DNA of 60,000 bases. Source: Strigamia acuminata (lineage: Eukaryota > Arthropoda > Chilopoda > Geophilomorpha > Linotaeniidae). The position numbers and the translations under genes were made by a program. The notes beneath the pieces were generated by a model, which was not told the DNA's origin, made no database searches, and was given only the letters and a program-made list of their open reading frames with translations. Location of the stretch: NCBI GenBank assembly GCA_949358305.1, contig OX442316.1, positions 188,001-248,000 of the forward strand, given 5' to 3'. Positions 24,468 through 39,000 of the stretch are shown here, piece by piece. Positions within the stretch are counted from its first letter, which is position 1. The number at the start of each line of letters is the position of its first letter.

Positions 24468-27400
24468 GAATGTTCAGAAATAGTGTTTAAACCTTAGTAG
24501 AAGGCTCCAATGTAAATTTTAGAAACATCCAACCGATGATTTGGGAGAATCGACTTTTGATCTCATCACAATTGACTTAGCACAAACACCACAAGACCAA
24601 TGTCTCTGAATGTTCAGAAATAGTGTTTAAACCTTAGTAGAAGGCTCCAATGTAAGTTTTAGAAACATCCAACCGATGATTTGGTTGAATAGACTTTTGA
24701 TCTCATCACAGTTGACTTAGCACAAACACCACAAATCCAATGTCTCTGAATGTTCAGAAATAGTGTTTAAACCTTAGTAGAAGGCTCCAATGTAAGTTTT
24801 AGAAACATCCAACCAATGATTTGGGAGAATAGACTTTTGATCTCATCACAGTTGACTTAGCACAAACACCACAAGACCAATGTCTCTGAATGTTCAGAAA
24901 TAGTGTTTAAACCTTAGTAGAAGCCTTCAATATAAGTTTTAGCAACACCCAAGCAATAAATTTTGAAAAAAAAATTTTGAGCTTATTTCACATCGCAGTT
25001 GACTTAGCACAAACACCACAAGACCAATGTCTCTGAATGTTCAGAAATAGTGTTTAAACCTTTGTAGAAGGCTCCAATGTAAGTTTTAGAAACATCCAAC
25101 CAATGATTTGGGAGAATAGACTTTTGATCTCATCACAGTTGACTTAGCACAAACACCACAAGACCAATGTCTCTGAATGTTCAGAAATAGTGTTTAAACC
25201 TTAGTAGAAGGCTCCAATGTAAGTTTTAGAAACATCCAACCAATGATTTGGGAGAATAGACTTTTGATCTCATCACAGTTGACTTAGCACAAACACCACA
25301 AGACCAATGTCTCTGAATGTTCAGAAATAGTGTTTAAACCTTAGTAGAAGGCTCCAATGTAAGTTTTAGAAACATCCAACCAATGATTTGGGAGAATAGA
25401 CTTTGATCTCATCACAGTTGACTTAGCACAAACACCACAAGACCAATGTCTCTGAATGTTCAGAAATAGTTTTTAAACCTTAGTAGAAGCCTTCAATGTA
25501 ACTTTTAGCAACATCCAAGCAATGATTTGGGAGAATAGACTTTTGATCTCATCACAGTTGACTTAGCACAAACACCACAAGACCAATGTCTCTGAATGTT
25601 CAGAAATAGTGTTTAAACCTTAGTAGAAGGCTCCAATGTAAGTTTTAGAAACATCCAACCAATGATTTGGGAGAATAGACTTTTGATCTCATCACAGTTG
25701 ACTTAGCACAAACACCACAAGACCAATGTCTCTGAATGTTCAGAAATAGTTTTTAAACCTTAGTAGAAGCCTTCAATGTAAGTTTTAGCAACATCCAAGC
25801 AATGATTTGGGAGAATAGACTTTTGATCTCATCACAGTTGACTTAGCACAAACACCACAAGTCCAATGTCTCTGAATGTTTAGAAATAGTGTTTAAACCT
25901 TAGTAGAAGCCTTCAATATAAGTTTTAGCAACACCCAAGCAATAAATTTTGAAAAAAAAATTTTGAGCTTATTTCACATCGCAGTTGACTTAGCACAAAC
26001 ACCACAAGACCAATGTCTCTGAATGTTCAGAAATAGTGTTTAAACCTTAGTAGAAGGCTCCAATGTAAATTTTAGAAACATCCAACCGATGATTTGGGAG
26101 AATCGACTTTTGATCTCATCACAATTGACTTAGCACAAACACCACAAGACCAATGTCTCTGAATGTTCAGAAATAGTGTTTAAACCTTAGTAGAAGGCTC
26201 CAATGTAAGTTTTAGAAACATCCAACCGATGATTTGGTTGAATAGACTTTTGATCTCATCACAGTTGACTTAGCACAAACACCACAAATCCAATGTCTCT
26301 GAATGTTCAGAAATAGTGTTTAAACCTTAGTAGAAGGCTCCAATGTAAGTTTTAGAAACATCCAACCAATGATTTGGGAGAATAGACTTTTGATCTCATC
26401 ACAGTTGACTTAGCACAAACACCACAAGACCAATGTCTCTGAACGTTCAGAAATAGTGTTTAAACTTTAGTAGAAGCCTTCAATATAAGTTTTAGCAACA
26501 CCCAAGCATTAAATTTTGAAAAAAAAATTTTGAGCTTATTTCACATCGCAGTTGACTTAGCACAAACACCACAAGACCAATGTCTCTGAATGTTCAGAAA
26601 TAGTGTTTAAACCTTAGTAGAAGCCTTCAATATAAGTTTTAGCAACACCCAAGCAATAAATTTTGAAAAAAAAATTTTGAGCTTATTTCACATCGCAGTT
26701 GACTTAGCACAAACACCACAAGACCAATGTCTCTGAATGTTCAGAAATAGTGTTTAAACCTTAGTAGAAGCCTTCAATGTAAGTTTTAGCAACATCCAAG
26801 CAATGATTTGGGAGAATAGACTTTTGATCTCATCACAGTTGACTTAGCACAAACACCACAAGTCCAATGTCTCTGAATGTTTAGAAATAGTGTTTAAACC
26901 TTAGTAGAAGCCTTCAATATAAGTTTTAGCAACACCCAAGCAATAAATTTTGAAAAAAAAATTTTGAGCTTATTTCACATCGCAGTTGACTTAGCACAAA
27001 CACCACAAGACCAATGTCTCTGAATGTTCAGAAATAGTGTTTAAACCTTAGTAGAAGGCTCCAATGTAAATTTTAGAAACATCCAACCGATGATTTGGGA
27101 GAATCGACTTTTGATCTCATCACAATTGACTTAGCACAAACACCACAAGACCAATGTCTCTGAATGTTCAGAAATAGTGTTTAAACCTTAGTAGAAGGCT
27201 CCAATGTAAGTTTTAGAAACATCCAACCGATGATTTGGTTGAATAGACTTTTGATCTCATCACAGTTGACTTAGCACAAACACCACAAATCCAATGTCTC
27301 TGAATGTTCAGAAATAGTGTTTAAACCTTAGTAGAAGGCTCCAATGTAAGTTTTAGAAACATCCAACCAATGATTTGGGAGAATAGACTTTTGATCTCAT

Positions 27401-30127
27401 CACAGTTGACTTAGCACAAACACCACAAGACCAATGTCTCTGAATGTTCAGAAATACTGTTTAAACCTTAGTAGAAGGCTCCAATGTAAGTTTTAGAAAC
27501 ATCCAACCAATGATTTGGGAGAATAGACTTTGATCTCATCACAGTTGACTTAGCACAAACACCACAAGACCAATGTCTCTGAATGTTCAGAAATAGTTTT
27601 TAAACCTTAGTAGAAGGCTCCAATGTAAATTTTAGAAACATCCAACCGATGATTTGGGAGAATCGACTTTTGATCTCATCACAATTGACTTAGCACAAAC
27701 ACCACAAGACCAATGTCTCTGAATGTTCAGAAATAGTGTTTAAACCTTAGTAGAAGGCTCCAATGTAAGTTTTAGAAACATCCAACCAATGATTTAGGAG
27801 AATAGACTTTTGATCTCATCACAGTTGACTTAGCACAAACACCACAAGACCAATGTCTCTGAATGTTCAGAAATAGTTTTTAAACCTTAGTAGAAGCCTT
27901 CAATGTAAGTTTTAGCAACATCCAAGCAATGATTTGGGAGAATAGACTTTTGATCTCATTACAGTTGACTTAGCACAAACACCACAAGTCCAATGTCTCT
28001 GAATGTTTAGAAATAGTGTTTAAACCTTAGTAGAAGCCTTCAATATAAGTTTTAGCAACACCCAAGCAATAAATTTTGAAAAAAAAATTTTGAGCTTATT
28101 TCACATCGCAGTTGACTTAGCACAAACACCACAAGACCAATGTCTCTGAATGTTCAGAAATAGTGTTTAAACCTTAGTAGAAGGCTCCAATGTAAATTTT
28201 AGAAACATCCAACCGATGATTTGGGAGAATCGACTTTTGATCTCATCACAATTGACTTAGCACAAACACCACAAGACCAATGTCTCTGAATGTTCAGAAA
28301 TAGTGTTTAAACCTTAGTAGAAGGCTCCAATGTAAGTTTTAGAAACATCCAACCGATGATTTGGTTGAATAGACTTTTGATCTCATCACAGTTGACTTAG
28401 CACAAACACCACAAGTCCAATGTCTCTGAATGTTCAGAAATAGTGTTTAAACCTTAGTAGAAGGCTCCAATGTAAGTTTTAGAAACATCCAACCAATGAT
28501 TTGGGAGAATAGATTTTTGATCTCATCACAGTTGACTTAGCACAAACACCACAAGACCAATGTCTCTGAACGTTCAGAAATAGTGTTTAAACTTTAGTAG
28601 AAGCCTTCAATATAAGTTTTAGCAACACCCAAGCATTAAATTTTGAAAAAAAAATTTTGAGCTCATTTCACATCGCAGTTGACTTAGCACAAACACCACA
28701 AGACCAATGTCTCTGAATGTTCAGAAATAGTGTTTAAACCTTAGTAGAAGCCTTCAATATAAGTTTTAGCAACACCCAAGCAATAAATTTTGAAAAAAAA
28801 ATTTTGAGCTTATTTCACATCGCAGTTGACTTAGCACAAACACCACAAGACCAATGTCTCTGAATGTTCAGAAATAGTGTTTAAACCTTAGTAGAAGGCT
28901 CCAATGTAAGTTTTAGAAACATCCAACCAATGATTTGGGAGAATAGACTTTTGATCTCATCACAGTTGACTTAGCACAAACACCACAAGACCAATGTCTC
29001 TGAATGTTCAGAAATAGTGTTTAAACCTTAGTAGAAGGCTCCAATGTAAGTTTTAGAAACATCCAACCAATGATTTGGGAGAATAGACTTTGATCTCATC
29101 ACAGTTGACTTAGCACAAACACCACAAGACCAATGTCTCTGAATGTTCAGAAATAGTTTTTAAACCTTAGTAGAAGCCTTCAATGTAAGTTTTAGCAACA
29201 TCCAAGCAATGATTTGGGAGAATAGACTTTTGATCTCATCACAGTTGACTTAGCACAAACACCACAAGACCAATGTCTCTGAATGTTCAGAAATAGTGTT
29301 TAAACCTTAGTAGAAGGCTCCAATGTAAGTTTTAGAAACATCCAACCAATGATTTGGGAGAATAGACTTTTGATCTCATCACAGTTGACTTAGCACAAAC
29401 ACCACAAGACCAATGTCTCTGAATGTTCAGAAATAGTTTTTAAACCTTAGTAGAAGCCTTCAATGTAAGTTTTAGCAACATCCAAGCAATGATTTGGGAG
29501 AATAGACTTTTGATCTCATCACAGTTGACTTAGCACAAACACCACAAGTCCAATGTCTCTGAATGTTTAGAAATAGTGTTTAAACCTTAGTAGAAGGCTC
29601 CAATGTAAATTTTAGAAACATCCAACCGATGATTTGGGAGAATCGACTTTTGATCTCATCACAATTGACTTAGCACAAACACCACAAGACCAATGTCTCT
29701 GAATGTTCAGAAATAGTGTTTAAACCTTAGTAGAAGGCTCCAATGTAAGTTTTAGAAACATCCAACCGATGATTTGGTTGAATAGACTTTTGATCTCATC
29801 ACAGTTGACTTAGCACAAACACCACAAATCCAATGTCTCTGAATGTTCAGAAATAGTGTTTAAACCTTAGTAGAAGGCTCCAATGTAAGTTTTAGAAACA
29901 TCCAACCAATGATTTGGGAGAATAGACTTTTGATCTCATCACAGTTGACTTAGCACAAACACCACAAGACCAATGTCTCTGAACGTTCAGAAATAGTGTT
30001 TAAACTTTAGTAGAAGCCTTCAATATAAGTTTTAGCAACACCCAAGCAATAAATTTTGAAAAAAAAATTTTGAGCTTATTTCACATCGCAGTTGACTTAG
30101 CACAAACACCACAAGACCAATGTCTCT
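24468..30127 (+). repeat. Mixed higher-order region right of the 2561-bp units
   Basis: Cassettes F B A C G A D E A E C', F B A C C E C', F B A, and a D unit with AATACTG at ~27457 followed by a unit combining E-type AGTTTTTAAACC with F-type GTAAATTTTAG (27580-27719). Then come F B A C C A D E A E C' from 28146, again with GAGCTC (28659) and GATTTTTGATC. At 29559 a C'-type start (GAATGTTTAG) is joined to an F body, another chimera. Confidence 0.78.
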
Positions 30128-33100
30128 GAATGTTCAGAAATAGTGTTTAAACCTTAGTAGAAGCCTTCAATATAAGTTTTAGCAACACCCAAGCAATAAA
30201 TTTTGAAAAAAAAATTTTGAGCTTATTTCACATCGCAGTTGACTTAGCACAAACACCACAAGACCAATGTCTCTGAATGTTCAGAAATAGTGTTTAAACC
30301 TTAGTAGAAGCCTTCAATGTAAGTTTTAGCAACATCCAAGCAATGATTTGGGAGAATAGACTTTTGATCTCATCACAGTTGACTTAGCACAAACACCACA
30401 AGTCCAATGTCTCTGAATGTTTAGAAATAGTGTTTAAACCTTAGTAGAAGCCTTCAATATAAGTTTTAGCAACACCCAAGCAATAAATTTTGAAAAAAAA
30501 ATTTTGAGCTTATTTCACATCGCAGTTGACTTAGCACAAACACCACAAGACCAATGTCTCTGAATGTTCAGAAATAGTGTTTAAACCTTAGTAGAAGGCT
30601 CCAATGTAAATTTTAGAAACATCCAACCGATGATTTGGGAGAATCGACTTTTGATCTCATCACAATTGACTTAGCACAAACACCACAAGACCAATGTCTC
30701 TGAATGTTCAGAAATAGTGTTTAAACCTTAGTAGAAGGCTCCAATGTAAGTTTTAGAAACATCCAACCGATGATTTGGTTGAATAGACTTTTGATCTCAT
30801 CACAGTTGACTTAGCACAAACACCACAAATCCAATGTCTCTGAATGTTCAGAAATAGTGTTTAAACCTTAGTAGAAGGCTCCAATGTAAGTTTTAGAAAC
30901 ATCCAACCAATGATTTGGGAGAATAGACTTTTGATCTCATCACAGTTGACTTAGCACAAACACCACAAGACCAATGTCTCTGAATGTTCAGAAATAGTGT
31001 TTAAACCTTAGTAGAAGCCTTCAATATAAGTTTTAGCAACACCCAAGCAATAAATTTTGAAAAAAAAATTTTGAGCTTATTTCACATCGCAGTTGACTTA
31101 GCACAAACACCACAAGACCAATGTCTCTGAATGTTCAGAAATAGTGTTTAAACCTTTGTAGAAGGCTCCAATGTAAGTTTTAGAAACATCCAACCAATGA
31201 TTTGGGAGAATAGACTTTTGATCTCATCACAGTTGACTTAGCACAAACACCACAAGACCAATGTCTCTGAATGTTCAGAAATACTGTTTAAACCTTAGTA
31301 GAAGGCTCCAATGTAAGTTTTAGAAACATCCAACCAATGATTTGGGAGAATAGACTTTGATCTCATCACAGTTGACTTAGCACAAACACCACAAGACCAA
31401 TGTCTCTGAATGTTCAGAAATAGTTTTTAAACCTTAGTAGAAGCCTTCAATGTAAGTTTTAGCAACATCCAAGCAATGATTTGGGAGAATAGACTTTTGA
31501 TCTCATCACAGTTGACTTAGCACAAACACCACAAGACCAATGTCTCTGAATGTTCAGAAATAGTGTTTAAACCTTAGTAGAAGGCTCCAATGTAAGTTTT
31601 AGAAACATCCAACCAATGATTTAGGAGAATAGACTTTTGATCTCATCACAGTTGACTTAGCACAAACACCACAAGACCAATGTCTCTGAATGTTCAGAAA
31701 TAGTTTTTAAACCTTAGTAGAAGCCTTCAATGTAAGTTTTAGCAACATCCAAGCAATGATTTGGGAGAATAGACTTTTGATCTCATTACAGTTGACTTAG
31801 CACAAACACCACAAGTCCAATGTCTCTGAATGTTTAGAAATAGTGTTTAAACCTTAGTAGAAGCCTTCAATATAAGTTTTAGCAACACCCAAGCAATAAA
31901 TTTTGAAAAAAAAATTTTGAGCTTATTTCACATCGCAGTTGACTTAGCACAAACACCACAAGACCAATGTCTCTGAATGTTCAGAAATAGTGTTTAAACC
32001 TTAGTAGAAGGCTCCAATGTAAGTTTTAGAAACATCCAACCGATGATTTGGGAGAATAGACTTTTGATCTCATCACAGTTGACTTAGCACAAACACCACA
32101 AGACCAATGTCTCTGAATGCTCAGAAATAGTGTTTAAACCTTAGTAGAAGCCTTCAATGTAAGTTTTAGCAACATCCAAGCAATGATTTGGGAGAATAGA
32201 CTTTTGATCTCATCACAGTTGACTTAGCACAAACACCACAAGTCCAATGTCTCTGAATGTTCAGAAATAGTGTTTAAACCTTAGTAGAAGGCTCCAATGT
32301 AAGTTTTAGAAACATCCAACCAATGATTTGGGAGAATAGACTTTTGATCTCATCACAGTTGACTTAGCACAAACACCACAAGACCAATGTCTCTGAATGT
32401 TCAGAAATAGTTTTTAAACCTTAGTAGAAGCCTTCAATGTAAGTTTTAGCAACATCCAAGCAATGATTTGGGAGAATAGACTTTTGATCTCATCACAGTT
32501 GACTTAGCACAAACACCACAAGTCCAATGTCTCTGAATGTTTAGAAATAGTGTTTAAACCTTAGTAGAAGCCTTCAATATAAGTTTTAGCAACACCCAAG
32601 CAATAAATTTTGAAAAAAAAATTTTGAGCTTATTTCACATCGCAGTTGACTTAGCACAAACACCACAAGACCAATGTCTCTGAATGTTCAGAAATAGTGT
32701 TTAAACCTTAGTAGAAGGCTCCAATGTAAATTTTAGAAACATCCAACCGATGATTTGGGAGAATCGACTTTTGATCTCATCACAGTTGACTTAGCACAAA
32801 CACCACAAGACCAATGTCTCTGAATGTTCAGAAATAGTGTTTAAACCTTAGTAGAAGGCTTTAATGTAAGTTTTAGCAACATCCAAGCAATGATTTGGGA
32901 GAATAGACTTTTGATCTCATCACAGTTGACTTAGCACAAACACCACAAGACCAATGTCTCTGAATGTTCAGAAATAGTTTTTAAACCTTAGTAGAAGCCT
33001 TCAATGTAAGTTTTAGCAACATCCAAGCAATGATTTGGGAGAATAGACTTTTGATCTCATTACAGTTGACTTAGCACAAACACCACAAGTCCAATGTCTC

Positions 33101-35943
33101 TGAATGTTTAGAAATAGTGTTTAAACCTTAGTAGAAGCCTTCAATATAAGTTTTAGCAACACCCAAGCAATAAATTTTGAAAAAAAAATTTTGAGCTTAT
33201 TTCACATCGCAGTTGACTTAGCACAAACACCACAAGACCAATGTCTCTGAATGTTCAGAAATAGTGTTTAAACCTTAGTAGAAGGCTCCAATGTAAGTTT
33301 TAGAAACATCCAACCAATGATTTGGGAGAATAGACTTTTGATCTCATCACAGTTGACTTAGCACAAACACCACAAGACCAATGTCTCTGAATGCTCAGAA
33401 ATAGTGTTTAAACCTTAGTAGAAGCCTTCAATGTAAGTTTTAGCAACATCCAAGCAATGATTTGGGAGAATAGACTTTTGATCTCATCACAGTTGACTTA
33501 GCACAAACACCACAAGTCCAATGTCTCTGAATGTTCAGAAATAGTGTTTAAACCTTAGTAGAAGGCTCCAATGTAAGTTTTAGAAACATCCAACCAATGA
33601 TTTGGGAGAATAGACTTTTGATCTCATCACAGTTGACTTAGCACAAACACCACAAGACCAATGTCTCTGAATGTTCAGAAATAGTTTTTAAACCTTAGTA
33701 GAAGCCTTCAATGTAAGTTTTAGCAACATCCAAGCAATGATTTGGGAGAATAGACTTTTGATCTCATCACAGTTGACTTAGCACAAACACCACAAGTCCA
33801 ATGTCTCTGAATGTTTAGAAATAGTGTTTAAACCTTAGTAGAAGCCTTCAATATAAGTTTTAGCAACACCCAAGCAATAAATTTTGAAAAAAAAATTTTG
33901 AGCTTATTTCACATCGCAGTTGACTTAGCACAAACACCACAAGACCAATGTCTCTGAATGTTCAGAAATAGTGTTTAAACCTTAGTAGAAGGCTCCAATG
34001 TAAATTTTAGAAACATCCAACCGATGATTTGGGAGAATCGACTTTTGATCTCATCACAATTGACTTAGCACAAACACCACAAGACCAATGTCTCTGAATG
34101 TTCAGAAATAGTGTTTAAACCTTAGTAGAAGGCTTTAATGTAAGTTTTAGCAACATCCAAGCAATGATTTGGGAGAATAGACTTTTGATCTCATCACAGT
34201 TGACTTAGCACAAACACCACAAGTCCAATGTCTCTGAACGTTCAGAAATAGTGTTTAAACCTTAGTAGAAGCCTTCAATATAAGTTTTAGCAACACCCAA
34301 GCAATAAATTTTGAAAAAAAAATTTTGAGCTTATTTCACATCGCAGTTGACTTAGCACAAACACCACAAGACCAATGTCTCTGAATGTTCAGAAATAGTG
34401 TTTAAACCTTAGTAGAAGGCTCCAATGTAAGTTTTAGAAACATCCAACCGATGATTTGGTTGAATAGACTTTTGATCTCATCACAGTTGACTTAGCACAA
34501 ACACCACAAATCCAATGTCTCTGAATGTTCAGAAATAGTGTTTAAACCTTAGTAGAAGGCTCTAATGTAAGTTTTAGAAACATCCAACCAATGATTTGGG
34601 AGAATAGACTTTTGATCTCATCACAGTTGACTTAGCACAAACACCACAAGACCAATGTCTCTGAACGTTCAGAAATAGTGTTTAAACTTTAGTAGAAGCC
34701 TTCAATATAAGTTTTAGCAACACCCAAGCAATAAATTTTGAAAAAAAAATTTTGAGCTTATTTCACATCGCAGTTGACTTAGCACAAACACCACAAGACC
34801 AATGTCTCTGAATGTTCAGAAATAGTGTTTAAACCTTAGTAGAAGCCTTCAATGTAAGTTTTAGCAACATCCAAGCAATGATTTGGGAGAATAGACTTTT
34901 GATCTCATCACAGTTGACTTAGCACAAACACCACAAGTCCAATGTCTCTGAATGTTTAGAAATAGTGTTTAAACCTTAGTAGAAGCCTTCAATATAAGTT
35001 TTAGCAACACCCAAGCAATAAATTTTGAAAAAAAAATTTTGAGCTTATTTCACATCGCAGTTGACTTAGCACAAACACCACAAGACCAATGTCTCTGAAT
35101 GTTCAGAAATAGTGTTTAAACCTTAGTAGAAGGCTCCAATGTAAGTTTTAGAAACATCCAAGCAATGATTTGGGAGAATAGACTTTTGATCTCATTACAG
35201 TTGACTTAGCACAAACACCACAAGACCAATGTCTCTGAATGTTCAGAAATAGTGTTTAAACCTTAGTAGAAGGCTCCAATGTAAGTTTTAGAAACATCCA
35301 ACCAATGATTTAGGAGAATAGACTTTTGATCTCATCACAGTTGACTTAGCACAAACACCACAAGACCAATGTCTCTGAATGTTCAGAAATAGTTTTTAAA
35401 CCTTAGTAGAAGCCTTCAATGTAAGTTTTAGCAACATCCAAGCAATGATTTGGGAGAATAGACTTTTGATCTCATTACAGTTGACTTAGCACAAACACCA
35501 CAAGTCCAATGTCTCTGAATGTTTAGAAATAGTGTTTAAACCTTAGTAGAAGCCTTCAATATAAGTTTTAGCAACACCCAAGCAATAAATTTTGAAAAAA
35601 AAATTTTGAGCTTATTTCACATCGCAGTTGACTTAGCACAAACACCACAAGACCAATGTCTCTGAATGTTCAGAAATAGTGTTTAAACCTTAGTAGAAGG
35701 CTCCAATGTAAATTTTAGAAACATCCAACCGATGATTTGGGAGAATCGACTTTTGATCTCATCACAATTGACTTAGCACAAACACCACAAGACCAATGTC
35801 TCTGAATGTTCAGAAATAGTGTTTAAACCTTAGTAGAAGGCTCCAATGTAAGTTTTAGAAACATCCAACCGATGATTTGGTTGAATAGACTTTTGATCTC
35901 ATCACAGTTGACTTAGCACAAACACCACAAGTCCAATGTCTCT
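30128..35943 (+). repeat. Large duplicated block, copy 1 (5816 bp)
   Basis: Matches 36091-41199. The offset is 5963 bp up to about 32394 and 5256 bp from 33529 on. Shared private markers include AATACTG (D unit at 31269), GAATGCTCAG (32115), an F unit with CAGTTGAC (32682), GGCTTTAATG (34096) and GGCTCTAATG (34523). A further GAATGCTCAG unit lies at 33389, inside the segment missing from copy 2. Confidence 0.87.
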
Positions 35944-36090
35944 GAATGTTCAGAAATAGTGTTTAAACCTTAGTAGAAGCCTTCAATATAAGTTTTAGCA
36001 ACACCCAAGCAATAAATTTTGAAAAAAAAATTTTGAGCTTATTTCACATCGCAGTTGACTTAGCACAAACACCACAAGACCAATGTCTCT

Positions 36091-39000
36091 GAATGTTCAG
36101 AAATAGTGTTTAAACCTTAGTAGAAGCCTTCAATATAAGTTTTAGCAACACCCAAGCAATAAATTTTGAAAAAAAAATTTTGAGCTTATTTCACATCGCA
36201 GTTGACTTAGCACAAACACCACAAGACCAATGTCTCTGAATGTTCAGAAATAGTGTTTAAACCTTAGTAGAAGCCTTCAATGTAAGTTTTAGCAACATCC
36301 AAGCAATGATTTGGGAGAATAGACTTTTGATCTCATCACAGTTGACTTAGCACAAACACCACAAGTCCAATGTCTCTGAATGTTTAGAAATAGTGTTTAA
36401 ACCTTAGTAGAAGCCTTCAATATAAGTTTTAGCAACACCCAAGCAATAAATTTTGAAAAAAAAATTTTGAGCTTATTTCACATCGCAGTTGACTTAGCAC
36501 AAACACCACAAGACCAATGTCTCTGAATGTTCAGAAATAGTGTTTAAACCTTAGTAGAAGGCTCCAATGTAAATTTTAGAAACATCCAACCGATGATTTG
36601 GGAGAATCGACTTTTGATCTCATCACAATTGACTTAGCACAAACACCACAAGACCAATGTCTCTGAATGTTCAGAAATAGTGTTTAAACCTTAGTAGAAG
36701 GCTCCAATGTAAGTTTTAGAAACATCCAACCGATGATTTGGTTGAATAGACTTTTGATCTCATCACAGTTGACTTAGCACAAACACCACAAATCCAATGT
36801 CTCTGAATGTTCAGAAATAGTGTTTAAACCTTAGTAGAAGGCTCCAATGTAAGTTTTAGAAACATCCAACCAATGATTTGGGAGAATAGACTTTTGATCT
36901 CATCACAGTTGACTTAGCACAAACACCACAAGACCAATGTCTCTGAATGTTCAGAAATAGTGTTTAAACCTTAGTAGAAGCCTTCAATATAAGTTTTAGC
37001 AACACCCAAGCAATAAATTTTGAAAAAAAAATTTTGAGCTTATTTCACATCGCAGTTGACTTAGCACAAACACCACAAGACCAATGTCTCTGAATGTTCA
37101 GAAATAGTGTTTAAACCTTTGTAGAAGGCTCCAATGTAAGTTTTAGAAACATCCAACCAATGATTTGGGAGAATAGACTTTTGATCTCATCACAGTTGAC
37201 TTAGCACAAACACCACAAGACCAATGTCTCTGAATGTTCAGAAATACTGTTTAAACCTTAGTAGAAGGCTCCAATGTAAGTTTTAGAAACATCCAACCAA
37301 TGATTTGGGAGAATAGACTTTGATCTCATCACAGTTGACTTAGCACAAACACCACAAGACCAATGTCTCTGAATGTTCAGAAATAGTTTTTAAACCTTAG
37401 TAGAAGCCTTCAATGTAAGTTTTAGCAACATCCAAGCAATGATTTGGGAGAATAGACTTTTGATCTCATCACAGTTGACTTAGCACAAACACCACAAGAC
37501 CAATGTCTCTGAATGTTCAGAAATAGTGTTTAAACCTTAGTAGAAGGCTCCAATGTAAGTTTTAGAAACATCCAACCAATGATTTAGGAGAATAGACTTT
37601 TGATCTCATCACAGTTGACTTAGCACAAACACCACAAGACCAATGTCTCTGAATGTTCAGAAATAGTTTTTAAACCTTAGTAGAAGCCTTCAATGTAAGT
37701 TTTAGCAACATCCAAGCAATGATTTGGGAGAATAGACTTTTGATCTCATTACAGTTGACTTAGCACAAACACCACAAGTCCAATGTCTCTGAATGTTTAG
37801 AAATAGTGTTTAAACCTTAGTAGAAGCCTTCAATATAAGTTTTAGCAACACCCAAGCAATAAATTTTGAAAAAAAAATTTTGAGCTTATTTCACATCGCA
37901 GTTGACTTAGCACAAACACCACAAGACCAATGTCTCTGAATGTTCAGAAATAGTGTTTAAACCTTAGTAGAAGGCTCCAATGTAAGTTTTAGAAACATCC
38001 AACCGATGATTTGGGAGAATAGACTTTTGATCTCATCACAGTTGACTTAGCACAAACACCACAAGACCAATGTCTCTGAATGCTCAGAAATAGTGTTTAA
38101 ACCTTAGTAGAAGCCTTCAATGTAAGTTTTAGCAACATCCAAGCAATGATTTGGGAGAATAGACTTTTGATCTCATCACAGTTGACTTAGCACAAACACC
38201 ACAAGTCCAATGTCTCTGAATGTTCAGAAATAGTGTTTAAACCTTAGTAGAAGGCTCCAATGTAAGTTTTAGAAACATCCAACCAATGATTTGGGAGAAT
38301 AGACTTTTGATCTCATCACAGTTGACTTAGCACAAACACCACAAGACCAATGTCTCTGAATGTTCAGAAATAGTTTTTAAACCTTAGTAGAAGCCTTCAA
38401 TGTAAGTTTTAGCAACACCCAAGCAATAAATTTTGAAAAAAAAATTTTGAGCTTATTTCACATCGCAGTTGACTTAGCACAAACACCACAAGACCAATGT
38501 CTCTGAATGTTCAGAAATAGTGTTTAAACCTTAGTAGAAGGCTCCAATGTAAATTTTAGAAACATCCAACCGATGATTTGGGAGAATCGACTTTTGATCT
38601 CATCACAGTTGACTTAGCACAAACACCACAAGACCAATGTCTCTGAATGTTCAGAAATAGTGTTTAAACCTTAGTAGAAGGCTTTAATGTAAGTTTTAGC
38701 AACATCCAAGCAATGATTTGGGAGAATAGACTTTTGATCTCATCACAGTTGACTTAGCACAAACACCACAAGTCCAATGTCTCTGAATGTTCAGAAATAG
38801 TGTTTAAACCTTAGTAGAAGGCTCCAATGTAAGTTTTAGAAACATCCAACCAATGATTTGGGAGAATAGACTTTTGATCTCATCACAGTTGACTTAGCAC
38901 AAACACCACAAGACCAATGTCTCTGAATGTTCAGAAATAGTTTTTAAACCTTAGTAGAAGCCTTCAATGTAAGTTTTAGCAACATCCAAGCAATGATTTG